Position numbers and translations under genes: made by a program
In this document: piece by piece, positions 1 through 9,414 of the stretch
How positions within the stretch are numbered: the first letter of the stretch is position 1
Layout: every line of letters begins with the position of its first letter
Notes under the pieces: generated by a model
The model's input: only the letters and a program-made list of their open reading frames with translations
Told to the model about the DNA's origin: nothing
The model's database searches: none
Assembly: GCA_028288305.1 (NCBI GenBank)
Contig: JAQBOA010000045.1
Coordinates: 55,377-119,376 of the forward strand
Reading direction: 5' to 3'
DNA: 64,000 bases
Origin: Mucilaginibacter sp.
GTDB lineage: Bacteria > Bacteroidota > Bacteroidia > Sphingobacteriales > Sphingobacteriaceae

Positions 1-651
1 GGATTTATACCTGAAAAATTTATTTTCATCCTGGGATTCCTGGTTATGGATACTGATCAGATTCTTTCCAACCTCACTATATATTTTGATCAGTTTAAAA
101 AGTTCTTTTGATACAGAATATGGCGCATGTGCGGTTATTGAACAAGATTGAGGTTTAAATTCATTTAATAGATCCAGCGCTTTTTCAAATACTTCAGTTG
201 CCTTGTCTGGTAAAAACCCAAAAGATTCTACAAAACTGTGATAGTATAATTTACTGTTTGCTTTAACTGATTTACTTAAATTGGTATTTACGATATCACC
301 GACAGCAACAATACCATTTTGGTACATTTCGTTATCTGCTTTAAGTGCAGCATCCAACATTAAACTGTTTTCAGTGTTCCGGAATTTTTGTACATCCATA
401 ATAAAATTAACCAGCCCTTTATCTGGTTTAATTTTGCCTTTGAGATGTGACAGTTCAAGATGACAATGGGTATTAATAAATCCAGGACAAATAATACCAC
501 TGAGCTGCTCAACAGGCAGATTATTTGTTTCTGAATAGGTGTTGTAATCTGTGACTGAAATGATTTTTCCAAAATCATCAACAGTAACAATTCCATTTTT
601 AATTGGATCGGCGCAAACAGGAAAAACGTAATCGGCTTTAAAACTTTTCAT
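1..651 (-). CDS. Amidohydrolase family protein, N-terminal part (runs off the window)
   Basis: An open frame on the minus strand starts at ATG 651-649 and stays open to base 1, giving the first 217 residues. It reads as a metal-dependent amidohydrolase of the cytosine deaminase/chlorohydrolase type. The metal motif NTHCHLEL has its two His at residues 62 and 64, after a short N-terminal beta domain, and HAPYS and IHNQES follow further on. The family hydrolyses or deaminates ring or amide substrates using Zn or Fe in a TIM barrel. The C-terminal half, with the last metal Asp, lies outside the window, so the substrate cannot be assigned. The ATG is the only good start. It faces away from rlmN, with a 174-nt AT-rich gap between them. 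Confidence 0.8.
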   Translation of the reverse strand, partial: MKSFKADYVFPVCADPIKNGIVTVDDFGKIISVTDYNTYSETNNLPVEQLSGIICPGFINTHCHLELSHLKGKIKPDKGLVNFIMDVQKFRNTENSLMLDAALKADNEMYQNGIVAVGDIVNTNLSKSVKANSKLYYHSFVESFGFLPDKATEVFEKALDLLNEFKPQSCSITAHAPYSVSKELFKLIKIYSEVGKNLISIHNQESQDENKFFRYKS

Positions 652-813
652 TCAAACAGTAATAATAAATTTTCAGAATACTTATTTTATATTTTCGGCT
701 ATTATATAATCTTTTCATCATTGCATTATAGTTAATATATAATAAATTAACTTTTGATTAATGTTGATTTATAAATATAAACAATACATTTAAAAAACAT
801 TTTTTAAATTTCG

Positions 814-821
814 TATTTTTG
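814..821 (+). promoter_or_regulatory. Bacteroidota -7 box TATTTTTG before rlmN
   Basis: The box matches TAnnTTTG and ends 4 nt before the GTG start. Transcription would then begin at or beside the start codon, so the mRNA may be leaderless. No clear -33 TTTG is visible at the usual distance. Confidence 0.4.
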
Positions 822-825
822 CAAT

Positions 826-1887
826 GTGAACACTTCAAAAGATAAAATTGACATCCGCAGCCTTAGTTTGGAAGCTTTGCAAGAACATTTTATCCGTTTG
901 GAGGAAAAAAACTTCAGGGCGAAACAAGTTTACGAATGGCTTTGGAAGAAATCATGCATTTCTTTCAACGAAATGAGTAATATTTCAAAAGAACTACGTA
1001 CCAAACTTGAGGAAAATTTTATCATCAATGATGTAAAAATTCATAACTCACAGTTTAGCAGCGATAAAACTATAAAAAATTCTTTTATTTTACATGATAC
1101 TCACCTAATTGAAGGTGTTTTAATTCCAACATCAGACAGGATGACCGCCTGTGTATCATCACAGGTAGGTTGTAGTTTAACCTGTAAATTTTGTGCCACC
1201 GGTTATATGGAACGTAAACGTAACCTAAACGCCGATGAAATTTACGACCAGGTAGTATTGATTGCCAGGCAGGCAAGAGAGAATTATGGCCTCCCCTTAT
1301 CAAATATTGTATATATGGGCATGGGCGAGCCGTTACTGAACTACAAAAATGTACTTGAGTCTGTTGAAAAGATAACTTCGGAAGACGGCTTGAATATGGC
1401 CGCTAAAAGGATTACTGTTTCAACGGCAGGAATAGCTAAAATGATTAAAAAGTTAGGTGACGACCAGGTAAAATTCAACCTTGCCTTATCATTACATGCC
1501 GCAAATGATGAAAAAAGGAATACAATTATGCCTATCAACGAACAAAATTCATTAAAGTCGCTTGCCGAAGCTTTAAAATACTACTATGCTAAAACAAAAA
1601 ATCCGGTAACCTTTGAATATATTGTTTTTGACGGCTTTAACGACACCATACAGGATGCCATAGAGTTAGCGCAGTTTTGCAGGCACCTTCCCTGTAAGGT
1701 AAATATAATTGAATATAATCCTATAGCCTTTGCCAGTTTTATAAATGCAGGCGAAGATAAAATTGAAGCCTTTGCAGAATATTTACGCCAACAAAATATT
1801 ACCACCAATTTACGCCGCAGCCGTGGCAAGGATATTGATGCAGCCTGCGGGCAACTGGCAATAAAGGAAAAAGAAAAAGTTTCGTGA
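826..1887 (+). CDS. rlmN: 23S rRNA (adenine2503-C2)-methyltransferase RlmN, also a tRNA A37 methyltransferase
   Basis: A radical SAM enzyme that methylates C2 of A2503 in 23S rRNA, and A37 of some tRNAs in known homologues, in the cytosol. The 353-residue length is normal. The CxxxCxxC cluster motif CSLTCKFC has Cys at residues 116, 120 and 123. The second catalytic Cys (about residue 341) sits in DAACGQL near the C-terminus, and the GMGEPLLNY motif is intact. The start is GTG at 826: the overlapping ATG at 824 is in another frame and stops at once. A TATTTTTG promoter box ends only 4 nt upstream. The comF-like gene follows in the same direction after 28 nt and may be cotranscribed. Confidence 0.95.
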   Translation: MNTSKDKIDIRSLSLEALQEHFIRLEEKNFRAKQVYEWLWKKSCISFNEMSNISKELRTKLEENFIINDVKIHNSQFSSDKTIKNSFILHDTHLIEGVLIPTSDRMTACVSSQVGCSLTCKFCATGYMERKRNLNADEIYDQVVLIARQARENYGLPLSNIVYMGMGEPLLNYKNVLESVEKITSEDGLNMAAKRITVSTAGIAKMIKKLGDDQVKFNLALSLHAANDEKRNTIMPINEQNSLKSLAEALKYYYAKTKNPVTFEYIVFDGFNDTIQDAIELAQFCRHLPCKVNIIEYNPIAFASFINAGEDKIEAFAEYLRQQNITTNLRRSRGKDIDAACGQLAIKEKEKVS

Positions 1888-1915
1888 CAAAAAAAATTTG
1901 CTCTAAATTCAAAAC

Positions 1916-2614
1916 ATGAAACTGCAACACGGTTATTTAGCTGATTTTGTTTCTTTATTATTTCCCGAACTCTGCGCGGCGTGCAAAGAAAGCTTGATGG
2001 CGAATGAACAGCTAATATGTACCGATTGCCTTTATAACTTGCCTTTTACAAACTTTCATTTACAGGCTGATAATATTGTTGCAAGACAGTTTTGGGGCAA
2101 AATTGAACTGGAAAGTGCTTATGCGCTTTATTATTTTACAAAAGGCGGCAAAATTCAAAATTTAATGCATCAGTTTAAATATAAAGGAATGCATGAGATT
2201 GGTAATTTATTAGGGAATATTGCAGGTGAACAGTTAACTAAAAATGAGATTTTTAATGCTGTTGATTACATTATCCCTGTTCCTCTTCATAAAAAAAGAC
2301 TTAAACAGCGCGGCTTTAACCAAAGTGCGTGCTTTGCAACCGGGTTAGCACAAAAATTAAATGCTGCTGTTGAGGATGATAACCTGGCACGTGCAATTGC
2401 AACTGAAACGCAAACCCATAAATCAAGATTTGCCCGGTTTGAGAATATGCAGGAGGTTTTTACGGTCAAAAACCCTGACAAGTTAATAAACAAACATATT
2501 TTGTTAGTGGATGATATTATAACTACCGGATCAACATTGGAAGCTTGCGGTTTGCAATTGCTAAAAATTCCCGGATTAAAACTGAGTATAGCTACAATAG
2601 CTTATGCGGAGTAA
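1916..2614 (+). CDS. ComF family phosphoribosyltransferase-like protein
   Basis: A 232-residue ComF/GntX-type protein. It has an N-terminal zinc-ribbon-like pair of CxxC motifs (Cys 20/23 and 35/38) and a C-terminal type I phosphoribosyltransferase fold with the PRPP-binding motif VDDIITTGST near residue 200. In naturally competent bacteria ComF supports handling of imported single-stranded DNA; in most Bacteroidota the function is unproven. It lies 28 nt behind rlmN on the same strand, so an operon is plausible. It ends facing the receiver gene on the other strand. The family call is secure and the biological role is not. Confidence 0.85.
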   Translation: MKLQHGYLADFVSLLFPELCAACKESLMANEQLICTDCLYNLPFTNFHLQADNIVARQFWGKIELESAYALYYFTKGGKIQNLMHQFKYKGMHEIGNLLGNIAGEQLTKNEIFNAVDYIIPVPLHKKRLKQRGFNQSACFATGLAQKLNAAVEDDNLARAIATETQTHKSRFARFENMQEVFTVKNPDKLINKHILLVDDIITTGSTLEACGLQLLKIPGLKLSIATIAYAE

Positions 2615-2714
2615 GAAATCACTGATTGATCGCTGATTTTGCAGATTTGCGTGATTTCACTGATTCTAATTGGCGGGGGCAATAAGACCTTTCGCCTTTT
2701 ACCTTTCAGCTTTC
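2615..2714. repeat. Intergenic word-repeat palindrome (GATTT/AATC type) between convergent genes
   Basis: This convergent gap contains GAAATCAC (2615-2622) and its exact inverted partner GTGATTTC (2651-2658). Between them are repeated CTGATT-like words, and a run of four CTTT-containing words follows (about 2689-2713). The structure resembles the other word-built intergenic palindromes of this window and could act as a bidirectional terminator. Confidence 0.45.
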
Positions 2715-2715
2715 C

Positions 2716-3105
2716 TTAAACTTTTTGGTAAGCGCTTAATTTATCAAATAAATTTTTAGGCTCAAAAGGCTTTAGTATATAATCATTCATTCCGGCATCA
2801 TCAATTTGACCTCTCTCCGTGCTTAACATGGAAGCTGTTAGGGCTATGATTGGTAATTGCTGAAAGTAGGGTTCAGGTTTAGCGCGAATGATTTGGGTTG
2901 CCTCTATGCCGCCCATTTCTGGCATATAAACATCCATAAGTACGACATCGTAATTCTGATTATTTTCGATTTTTTCGATAGCTTGTAATCCGTTTTCAGC
3001 AAAATCTGCCATTGCACCCCACTTTTCCATTACTTTCTTGAGCAATAACCTGTTTATCTGGTTATCATCAACAACCAGCACATTTAATTTTAATCCCGTT
3101 TCCAA
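2716..3105 (-). CDS. Stand-alone response regulator receiver protein
   Basis: A 129-residue protein consisting only of a CheY-like receiver domain. The acidic pair VDD is at residues 13-14, the phospho-acceptor Asp58 sits in LMDVYMP, and the conserved Lys112 is in LKPFEP. It would be phosphorylated by a histidine kinase and act through protein contacts, as it carries no output domain. No kinase gene is adjacent. The reading frame has no ATG, so the likely start is TTG at 3105. The sequence resembles receivers clipped from hybrid kinases (MDVYMPEMGG), so a partner hybrid kinase elsewhere is likely. The target is unknown. Confidence 0.85.
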   Translation of the reverse strand: METGLKLNVLVVDDNQINRLLLKKVMEKWGAMADFAENGLQAIEKIENNQNYDVVLMDVYMPEMGGIEATQIIRAKPEPYFQQLPIIALTASMLSTERGQIDDAGMNDYILKPFEPKNLFDKLSAYQKV

Positions 3106-3280
3106 GTTTCGTTTTCTTATTTATATTATCAAACACGATTATCAGCCCTGTTAAACGTATTTTTAATAAAAAGGTTATCAGGCAGTAATTATAAGCACTA
3201 TAAATTTAATATATTGGGCAGACAATTATTTACTGAAATAAGAGCCTGCAGCTCTTATTTCAGTACTAAAGATATAAAAT

Positions 3281-4561
3281 TTATTCTTTTTCACGGTACA
3301 ACGGAAAGTCATCCATTAATTTATGGACCTTTTTCTTTGTTTTTTTCAAAGTTTCTTCATTATCGGGACTATTGATTACTGAATCTATCAATTCAACAAT
3401 ATGCTCCATATGTTTTTCCTTCAATCCCCGGGTTGTTATTGCTGCCGTACCAACACGAATACCTGAGGTAACAAATGGCGATTTATCATCATAAGGAACC
3501 ATGTTTTTATTAACAGTAATATCCGCGGCAACTAATGCGTTTTCTGCTGCTTTGCCGGTTATATTTTTATTACGAAGATCAATCAAAATTAAATGGTTAT
3601 CTGTCCCTCCTGAAACTATTTCATAGCCCAGGTCTGTAAGGGCTTTAGCCATGGCTGCTGCATTCTTTTTTACCTGCAAAATATACTTCATATATTCTTC
3701 GGTTAATGCCTCGCCAAATGCTATGGCTTTAGCCGCAATAATATGCTCAAGTGGTCCGCCTTGTGTACCAGGAAAAACTGCCATATCTAATACAGATGAC
3801 ATCATCCTGACTTCGCCTTTCGGGGTTTTTAAACCGAACGGATTTTCAAAATCCTTACCTAACAATATCATTCCTCCGCGGGGACCGCGTAATGTTTTAT
3901 GTGTGGTTGTAGTAACAATATGACAATGCGGAAGCGGGTCGTTCAACAAACCTCTTGCAATAAGGCCGGCCGGATGCGAGATATCAGCAAGTACCAAAGC
4001 ACCTACCTGGTCTGCTACCTTACGGATAAATTCATAATCCCAATCGCGCGAATAAGCCGAAGCACCACAAATGATCATTTTGGGTTTTTCCTTTAAGGCT
4101 ACGCTTTTTAGTTGCTCATAATCAACAAGGCCAGTATCCTTCTTTACCCCATAAAAATGCGGCTCATATAATTTTCCAGAAAAGTTTACTGGTGATCCAT
4201 GCGTTAAATGGCCCCCATGTGAAAGGTCGAAGCCTAAAATCTTATCGCCTGGTTGTAAACAGCCAAGCATAACCGCTGCATTTGCTTGTGCACCAGAGTG
4301 TGGCTGCACGTTTGCCCATTCGGCATTAAATAATTGTTTGGCCCTTTCAATAGCTATTGTTTCAATTTCATCAACTACCTGGCAACCGCCATAATAACGT
4401 TTTCCTGGTAATCCCTCTGCATATTTGTTAGTAGCTACAGAACCCGCTGCCTCCATAACCTGCCTGCTTACAAAATTTTCAGACGCGATCAGCTCTATAC
4501 CTTCCTCCTGACGTTGCTGTTCATCATCTAATAACTTGAAAATTAATTTATCTCTCTTCAT
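3281..4561 (-). CDS. glyA: Serine hydroxymethyltransferase
   Basis: A cytosolic PLP enzyme interconverting serine plus tetrahydrofolate with glycine plus 5,10-methylene-THF, the main source of one-carbon units. At 426 residues it is of standard size. The PLP lysine lies in the [11 protein letters not shown] motif, and the N-terminal ELIASENF and [10 protein letters not shown] signatures are complete. ATG at 4561 is the start. Upstream lies a 53-bp tandem duplication separating it from scpA on the same strand. With gcvP elsewhere in this window it covers serine/glycine one-carbon flow. There is no sign of damage. Confidence 0.97.
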   Translation of the reverse strand: MKRDKLIFKLLDDEQQRQEEGIELIASENFVSRQVMEAAGSVATNKYAEGLPGKRYYGGCQVVDEIETIAIERAKQLFNAEWANVQPHSGAQANAAVMLGCLQPGDKILGFDLSHGGHLTHGSPVNFSGKLYEPHFYGVKKDTGLVDYEQLKSVALKEKPKMIICGASAYSRDWDYEFIRKVADQVGALVLADISHPAGLIARGLLNDPLPHCHIVTTTTHKTLRGPRGGMILLGKDFENPFGLKTPKGEVRMMSSVLDMAVFPGTQGGPLEHIIAAKAIAFGEALTEEYMKYILQVKKNAAAMAKALTDLGYEIVSGGTDNHLILIDLRNKNITGKAAENALVAADITVNKNMVPYDDKSPFVTSGIRVGTAAITTRGLKEKHMEHIVELIDSVINSPDNEETLKKTKKKVHKLMDDFPLYREKE

Positions 4562-4587
4562 AATTTATTTAAACGCGGGCTAAGGTA

Positions 4588-4693
4588 CTAAAAAAGAGAT
4601 TAGAGGTTAGAATTTAGCGATTAGAAAATTGAATAATCATCTAAAAAAGAGATTAGAGGTTAGAGTTTAGCGATTAGAAAATTGAATAATCAT
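4588..4693. repeat. 53-bp tandem duplication (two copies, one mismatch)
   Basis: Copy one is 4588-4640 and copy two 4641-4693. They are the same length and differ by a single A/G change. Each is built from GATTAG/GTTAGA words. A partly complementary stretch (CTAATCTCTAAACTCTA...) follows at about 4736-4785, so the whole gap can fold back on itself. It lies between scpA and glyA, upstream of the glyA start. Confidence 0.85.
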
Positions 4694-4779
4694 CAATGAT
4701 AGAATAATCTTATCTTTCGGTCTTTCCTGCTAAAACTAATCTCTAAACTCTATCCTCCAATCTCATCTAGTTTCCAATC

Positions 4780-5520
4780 TCATCTGGCTGATATCCAAAA
4801 ATTATTAAAGCCTAGTCCTATTTGTATTTCAATGAGTTCTTCCTGCAGCATTTCAAGTACAGCCAAAAAATTATACACAAAATGTACCCTGTTTTCTGAC
4901 TGGCCGGTAATGGCTTTAAAATCCATCATTTTGTTAATTTTTAACAGGTTTTCGATTGTTTTCTTTTGCTTTTCAATCGTGTATGGGTATTGTGTTACTG
5001 TATGAGTTATTTCTTCACTTCGGTTTAAATAACGTTTCATTACCCTTCCGTAAAACATCATTAATTTATATAAATTAATTTCCGATAATTCTTCGCCTGG
5101 TACAGGTATATGCTCAGCCTGTTCTATATCGATCCGTATATTGCCGCGTTTTTCTTGCTTAAACCGCTCGTCCTCGAAAGGATGCAGCTCCTCACAAACT
5201 TCTTTAAATCTTTTATACTCAATCAGTTTTCTAATCAAATCCTCTTTGGTATCTATTTCATTACTGCCTTCATCTGTTTCATACCGTGGCAGCAGCATTT
5301 TTGCCTTAATACGCATAAGAGTAGCCGCCACAAATATAAATTCGCTGGCTATCTCCATGTTAAGTTTCGTCATTTGATGTATATAGCTCAAAAAATCATC
5401 GGTGATACGGGCAATAGGAATTTCATGTATCTCAAGCTCATCTCTCTCAATAAAAAAAAGCAGAAGATCAAACGGTCCTTCAAACTGCGGTAATTTTATC
5501 TCAAAGCTCTCTTCGACCAT
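4780..5520 (-). CDS. scpA: Segregation and condensation protein A
   Basis: The kleisin subunit of the bacterial SMC-ScpAB condensin, which bridges SMC heads with ScpB to organise and segregate the chromosome. The 246-residue protein starts with the typical FEGPFDLLLFFIE signature (residues about 13-26). It continues with helical N-terminal kleisin sequence containing LMRIKAKMLLP, an acidic linker, and a C-terminal winged-helix-like region. ATG at 5520 is the start. scpB is not in the window. It is co-directional with glyA but separated by a repeat-filled gap, so cotranscription is uncertain. Confidence 0.93.
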   Translation of the reverse strand: MVEESFEIKLPQFEGPFDLLLFFIERDELEIHEIPIARITDDFLSYIHQMTKLNMEIASEFIFVAATLMRIKAKMLLPRYETDEGSNEIDTKEDLIRKLIEYKRFKEVCEELHPFEDERFKQEKRGNIRIDIEQAEHIPVPGEELSEINLYKLMMFYGRVMKRYLNRSEEITHTVTQYPYTIEKQKKTIENLLKINKMMDFKAITGQSENRVHFVYNFLAVLEMLQEELIEIQIGLGFNNFWISAR

Positions 5521-5591
5521 AACATAAGTCTAAATTAATTCAAAAAGGGTTAAAGGCTATGTTGTTGAATTTTAAGTAGTATAACTATTTC

Positions 5592-5885
5592 TTAATTTTT
5601 TATTACTGCCAACATTGGGTGATACTCATAGGTATTTATTTTAGATGCAGGATCATTTTTAATAAATTCATGAACCTGTTCTTCATTATCTACTTCAATT
5701 ACTCCTAATCCATAAGCTCCCCTCGGATCCATTACCGGGCCAAAAACAATTACCATTCCTTTATCCATTAAACCTCTCCAATAAGCGGAATGTTGTTGCA
5801 TTATACTTCGTTCTTCAGGTGTCATATCCTGGGCAAAAGTTGGGCGGCAGGGTAAAAGTTTTAAAGCAAAATGTTTCTTATTCAT
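5592..5885 (-). CDS. YciI-like protein
   Basis: A 97-residue protein of the YCII family, small ferredoxin-like folds that often form dimers. Visible features are an N-terminal beta strand, HSAYWRGLMDKG with the family His, FGPVMDPRGAYGLGV, and a C-terminal EYHPM strand with a second His. A few members act in dehalogenation or as enzyme-associated domains; here the role is unknown. It lies 28 nt downstream of the NAD(P)-binding protein on the same strand, so the two are probably cotranscribed. Confidence 0.8.
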   Translation of the reverse strand: MNKKHFALKLLPCRPTFAQDMTPEERSIMQQHSAYWRGLMDKGMVIVFGPVMDPRGAYGLGVIEVDNEEQVHEFIKNDPASKINTYEYHPMLAVIKN

Positions 5886-5913
5886 TATATTTATTTATTT
5901 GGATTGTTTAGGA

Positions 5914-6597
5914 TCAGTCTGCTTTTGCCAACGCTACAATATCTTTTACTCCTAAAATCTGCTTTTCGTAGCCAAACCTTGCAGCATTTATCATTGCCCG
6001 GCCCAATTCGGCTAAAGTACTAACCATTTTCGGAAATACAATCCTGAAAAATGGATACATCCAGCTAATGTATTTGTAATAAGGCAGCGTGTTTTTTAAT
6101 CCTTTTGTAGGATGCATATAACCTGGTCTGAATGCAAATACTTGTTTAAAAGGAAGGTTCATTAACTCATTCTCCGTTTTTCCTTTCACCCTGGCCCACA
6201 TCGATCTTCCTTTTTCACTGCTGTCTGTTCCGCTTCCCGAAACATAACAAAAGGTCATATCCGGGTTGAGCTTGCTTAGTTTTTGTGCAAAATTAATGGT
6301 TAAGGTATAAGTTAATTTATAATATTCAGGCTCTTTCATCCCAATAGATGAAACTCCTAAACAAAAAAAGCAGGTATTATAACCAATAATCTGGCTTTCA
6401 ATAGCAGAAATATCAAAAAAATCCCGGTGAATAATTTCTTTTAGCTTTGGATGTACTATTCCACAAGGTCTTCGGTTTATTACCAAAACTGCTTCAACCA
6501 TTGGATGAATCAGGCATTCATGAAGAATACCTTCACCAACCATTCCGGTAGCCCCGGTAATAATTACTTTTAATTTTTCATTTATAATTGTGGGCAT
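5914..6597 (-). CDS. NAD(P)-binding Rossmann-fold protein, atypical SDR
   Basis: A 227-residue protein with an N-terminal Rossmann glycine motif ITGATGMVGEG (residues about 13-23), typical of atypical short-chain dehydrogenases/NAD-dependent epimerase-like proteins related to the HTATIP2 group. VSGSGTDSSEKGRSMWARVKGKTE carries the Ser and Lys positions usual in the family, and FRPGYM follows. The substrate cannot be inferred. The start is ATG at 6597. It probably forms a two-gene unit with the YciI-like gene 28 nt downstream. Confidence 0.75.
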   Translation of the reverse strand: MPTIINEKLKVIITGATGMVGEGILHECLIHPMVEAVLVINRRPCGIVHPKLKEIIHRDFFDISAIESQIIGYNTCFFCLGVSSIGMKEPEYYKLTYTLTINFAQKLSKLNPDMTFCYVSGSGTDSSEKGRSMWARVKGKTENELMNLPFKQVFAFRPGYMHPTKGLKNTLPYYKYISWMYPFFRIVFPKMVSTLAELGRAMINAARFGYEKQILGVKDIVALAKAD

Positions 6598-6721
6598 CAG
6601 GTTTGTTATTACAAATAAAAATTTTAGATAAGAACGTTTAGGCTCTTGTCGCTATATAGATACAAAGGAGATGCAATTTATTTGTTTTTCAAAATACCAG
6701 ACCTTATACCTGATATTAAAG

Positions 6722-7486
6722 TTATAACCAAAAAGCATAGCCAACAGCCACAGTTCCCGCACCTGTATCATTTTTGCCGTTTGCTGTCCCTTTTTGTATA
6801 TTCAGGAATCCGTAGTTACCCCCTCCTTCAATAAAAATATAACTTTTCTTTATCTTATAAGCCAACCCTATATTACCTTCAATACCAAAATTAGCTTTAT
6901 GAAGCTGGTCTTTAATGTCCTGCGTGTTATCAAATGATTGAGGGCCACCGGGTAAAGGCTGCTGTCCTTGCGGATCAGTATAAAAATTACTGGAGCCACT
7001 GGTTACCTGCTTCGCATAAATCAGGTAACCAAAAAATGGTCCTGCATCGACATATATTCTTAAAGGGGAAGATTTAAGGTTCCAGCCAAACTTTGCCAAA
7101 ATAGGCAGCATGAGGTAATTTAATTTTGCTGTGCTGTTGTAATTGGCATAAAGGTATGTAGGTGCTGATCCAGGCGGATACATGGCGGATACCTGAGATG
7201 GTGTAGGAAAAGCTTGTAATCCGTTTTTTTTACCGCCCTGGGATGAATATTCTAACATTGGCTGTATGGAGAGCAGATCGGAAAACTTAAATTCGGCGAA
7301 TACCCCAACATCAGGACCAAGTCTTGAACTGTAGCCGGTATTCAATGGGTTTTGATTATTGCTTCCAGCGGATAAATTTGGTATACTGATACCGCCTCTA
7401 ATACCTAAAGCTACATTCTGTGCATCAACATTAAAAAATAGCAGCGTTAAACTTAAAAAAAATAAGTAAAAAATTAATTTCTTCAT
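6722..7486 (-). CDS. Porin family outer membrane beta-barrel protein
   Basis: A secreted barrel protein of 254 residues from ATG 7486; a TTG two codons upstream is also possible. It has a clear signal peptide (MKKLIFYLFFLSLTLLFF, cleavage after DAQ), followed by alternating aromatic/glycine beta strands such as VALGIRGGISIPNL and AKFGWNL, and a terminal aromatic strand VGYAFWL. It resembles the PorT-like/OMP_b-brl_2 family common in Bacteroidota. No specific substrate is known. Its gene stands alone on the minus strand and converges with nothing obvious. Confidence 0.8.
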   Translation of the reverse strand: MKKLIFYLFFLSLTLLFFNVDAQNVALGIRGGISIPNLSAGSNNQNPLNTGYSSRLGPDVGVFAEFKFSDLLSIQPMLEYSSQGGKKNGLQAFPTPSQVSAMYPPGSAPTYLYANYNSTAKLNYLMLPILAKFGWNLKSSPLRIYVDAGPFFGYLIYAKQVTSGSSNFYTDPQGQQPLPGGPQSFDNTQDIKDQLHKANFGIEGNIGLAYKIKKSYIFIEGGGNYGFLNIQKGTANGKNDTGAGTVAVGYAFWL

Positions 7487-7677
7487 GGTCAAATGGTTTT
7501 AAGAAGGTGAAACAAAAAGAAAAAGAATTAATACAGAAAGGTGTAAACATGATATTGCTCCATAACTAATATGGCCAATATGACATATTTAGGAAATGAG
7601 TTATAATTTGCTATCCTTTTGATATTTAAGGATAAAGAAGGGAGCGGCAGGTTCTTATTACAAACTTATATTAAATA

Positions 7678-9402
7678 TTACAAACTTATGCCTGTTCCTG
7701 TTTTAAAAAATTCATTTATACTAACTGGTAACCGGCCCGTAGGTTTCAATTGCCTGGTGATCACTTTTACAGCTGAACGTTGTAATTCATCCGTCAATTG
7801 ATAACAAGCCAGCAACGCCCCGCTTTTTTCAATACCTGGCAGGCCTGCAATTGTGTAAGCATTTGCAAAAACACTCATCACTGTATATTGGCGTTGTGCC
7901 AGTTCAGATATAAATAATTTTACATCATCGCTGTAGTCCAGTTTGCTTGCCGGGCGCGGGCGCGTATCGTTTATACTTACAAAAACCTGTTCATATTGCT
8001 TTAGGTTTTCTAATAAAGCTTTTAGTTCAGTTTCAGAGGTATTCTTTCCAACGAAAAAGGTTGTATTATTGGGATACGATTTAACAAGTTCCTGTTGAAA
8101 AACTGTTGTTTGAGCAACTCCTACACTTATAATAGCTGTTTTATGTAAATAATTTAATTGCAAAGAAGAAGAATCACCTTTTAAAAGTGTTACTGCTGCA
8201 TCACTTAACTGCTGAACCAGTTCTTTCGCAGCAGGCCTGTTCAAGTCTTCTGTTAAATGATCGGTTGAGTTTTCCTGGTAATTGTTTAATCCCACCCAAT
8301 ATTTAGCGGCAAGTACCTTTTTTACACGGGCTTCAAATTCTTCTTTAGTAACTTGATGTTTCCGAACGGCTTTTCTGATCAATTTTACGGCTCTTTTGGA
8401 GTTTTCTGACAGCTCAATAATGTCATTTCCGGCTAAAAAGGCTTTCACATCAGCTTCGCCGTTTGGGAAATATTTTATCACTGCTTTCATTTCCATGGCA
8501 TCTGATGCAACCAGGCCTTTAAACCCTAACGAATCTTTTAAAATACCGGTAACAATTGGTCTTGATAAGGTAGAAGGCAGATTTTTAGCAGTATCTAAAC
8601 CAGGTATATTCATATGAGCAATCATTACTCCGCTAATACCGGCTTTAATTGCTTCCCTGAATGGATATTCTTCCAGCGAATCTAATCTTTGGCGGGTAAA
8701 TGGCAGTAAAGGAAGGTCAAGATGCGAATCAACATTGGTATCACCGTGACCGGGAAAGTGTTTAGCCGTGGTTAAAAGGCCGGCATCCTGCATTCCTTTA
8801 AAATATGCAATACCCTTTGCAGCCACATTATATTTATTATCTCCGAACGAACGGTAGTTGATCACAGGGTTATTAGGGTTATTGTTGACATCCAAAACCG
8901 GGGCAAAATTCATTTGTATACCAATGCGTTTAAAATCGTAAGCAACTTGTTGTCCCATTTTGTAGATCAGCGAGTTATCCTGTATGGCGCCCAAAGTCAT
9001 TTGGTATGGATAAGATATTGTTGAATCGAGCCGCATACCAACACCCCATTCGCCATCCATTGAAATCAATAAATGAACTTTAACCAATTTCTGATACCGA
9101 TTAATCAAATCTGCATGTCTTACAGGCCCACCCTGAAAAAACACCAGGCCGCCAACTTTTTCATGATGTATAACATCGGCAACAGAATCCTCATATGCTT
9201 GCCCTTTATCAGTATGGGCACGCACAAAAAACAATTGCGCTATTTTTTGCTTGCGGTTCATTTTCCGGAAAACAGAATCAACCCACTGATTTTTTTGATT
9301 TAAAGAGCTTATGTAATCTACCTTTTGGGCAAAAGCATTAATTGTAATAAGATTAATAGTAATTATTATAACTCCTTTTAAGAGATATTTATCTGTTTTC
9401 AT
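7678..9402 (-). CDS. Glycoside hydrolase family 3 protein, beta-N-acetylhexosaminidase (NagZ-like)
   Basis: A 574-residue exported enzyme that probably removes beta-linked N-acetylglucosamine from peptidoglycan fragments. A signal peptide ends at NAFAQ. The TIM-barrel domain carries the NagZ-class signature KHFPGHGDTNVDSH with the Asp-His dyad. The nucleophile Asp is in VASDAMEM. A C-terminal GH3-type alpha/beta domain fills residues about 390-570. Many Bacteroidota relatives are about 1000 residues with a fused serine hydrolase domain; this one lacks it. ATG at 9402 is preceded by a TACATTTG promoter box only 4 nt upstream. Confidence 0.87.
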   Translation of the reverse strand: MKTDKYLLKGVIIITINLITINAFAQKVDYISSLNQKNQWVDSVFRKMNRKQKIAQLFFVRAHTDKGQAYEDSVADVIHHEKVGGLVFFQGGPVRHADLINRYQKLVKVHLLISMDGEWGVGMRLDSTISYPYQMTLGAIQDNSLIYKMGQQVAYDFKRIGIQMNFAPVLDVNNNPNNPVINYRSFGDNKYNVAAKGIAYFKGMQDAGLLTTAKHFPGHGDTNVDSHLDLPLLPFTRQRLDSLEEYPFREAIKAGISGVMIAHMNIPGLDTAKNLPSTLSRPIVTGILKDSLGFKGLVASDAMEMKAVIKYFPNGEADVKAFLAGNDIIELSENSKRAVKLIRKAVRKHQVTKEEFEARVKKVLAAKYWVGLNNYQENSTDHLTEDLNRPAAKELVQQLSDAAVTLLKGDSSSLQLNYLHKTAIISVGVAQTTVFQQELVKSYPNNTTFFVGKNTSETELKALLENLKQYEQVFVSINDTRPRPASKLDYSDDVKLFISELAQRQYTVMSVFANAYTIAGLPGIEKSGALLACYQLTDELQRSAVKVITRQLKPTGRLPVSINEFFKTGTGISL

Positions 9403-9406
9403 CTTT

Positions 9407-9414
9407 CAAATGTA
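9407..9414 (-). promoter_or_regulatory. Bacteroidota -7 box TACATTTG before the GH3 gene
   Basis: Read on the minus strand the box is TACATTTG, then 4 nt, then the ATG. This spacing suggests a leaderless or nearly leaderless transcript. No good -33 element is visible. Confidence 0.4.
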
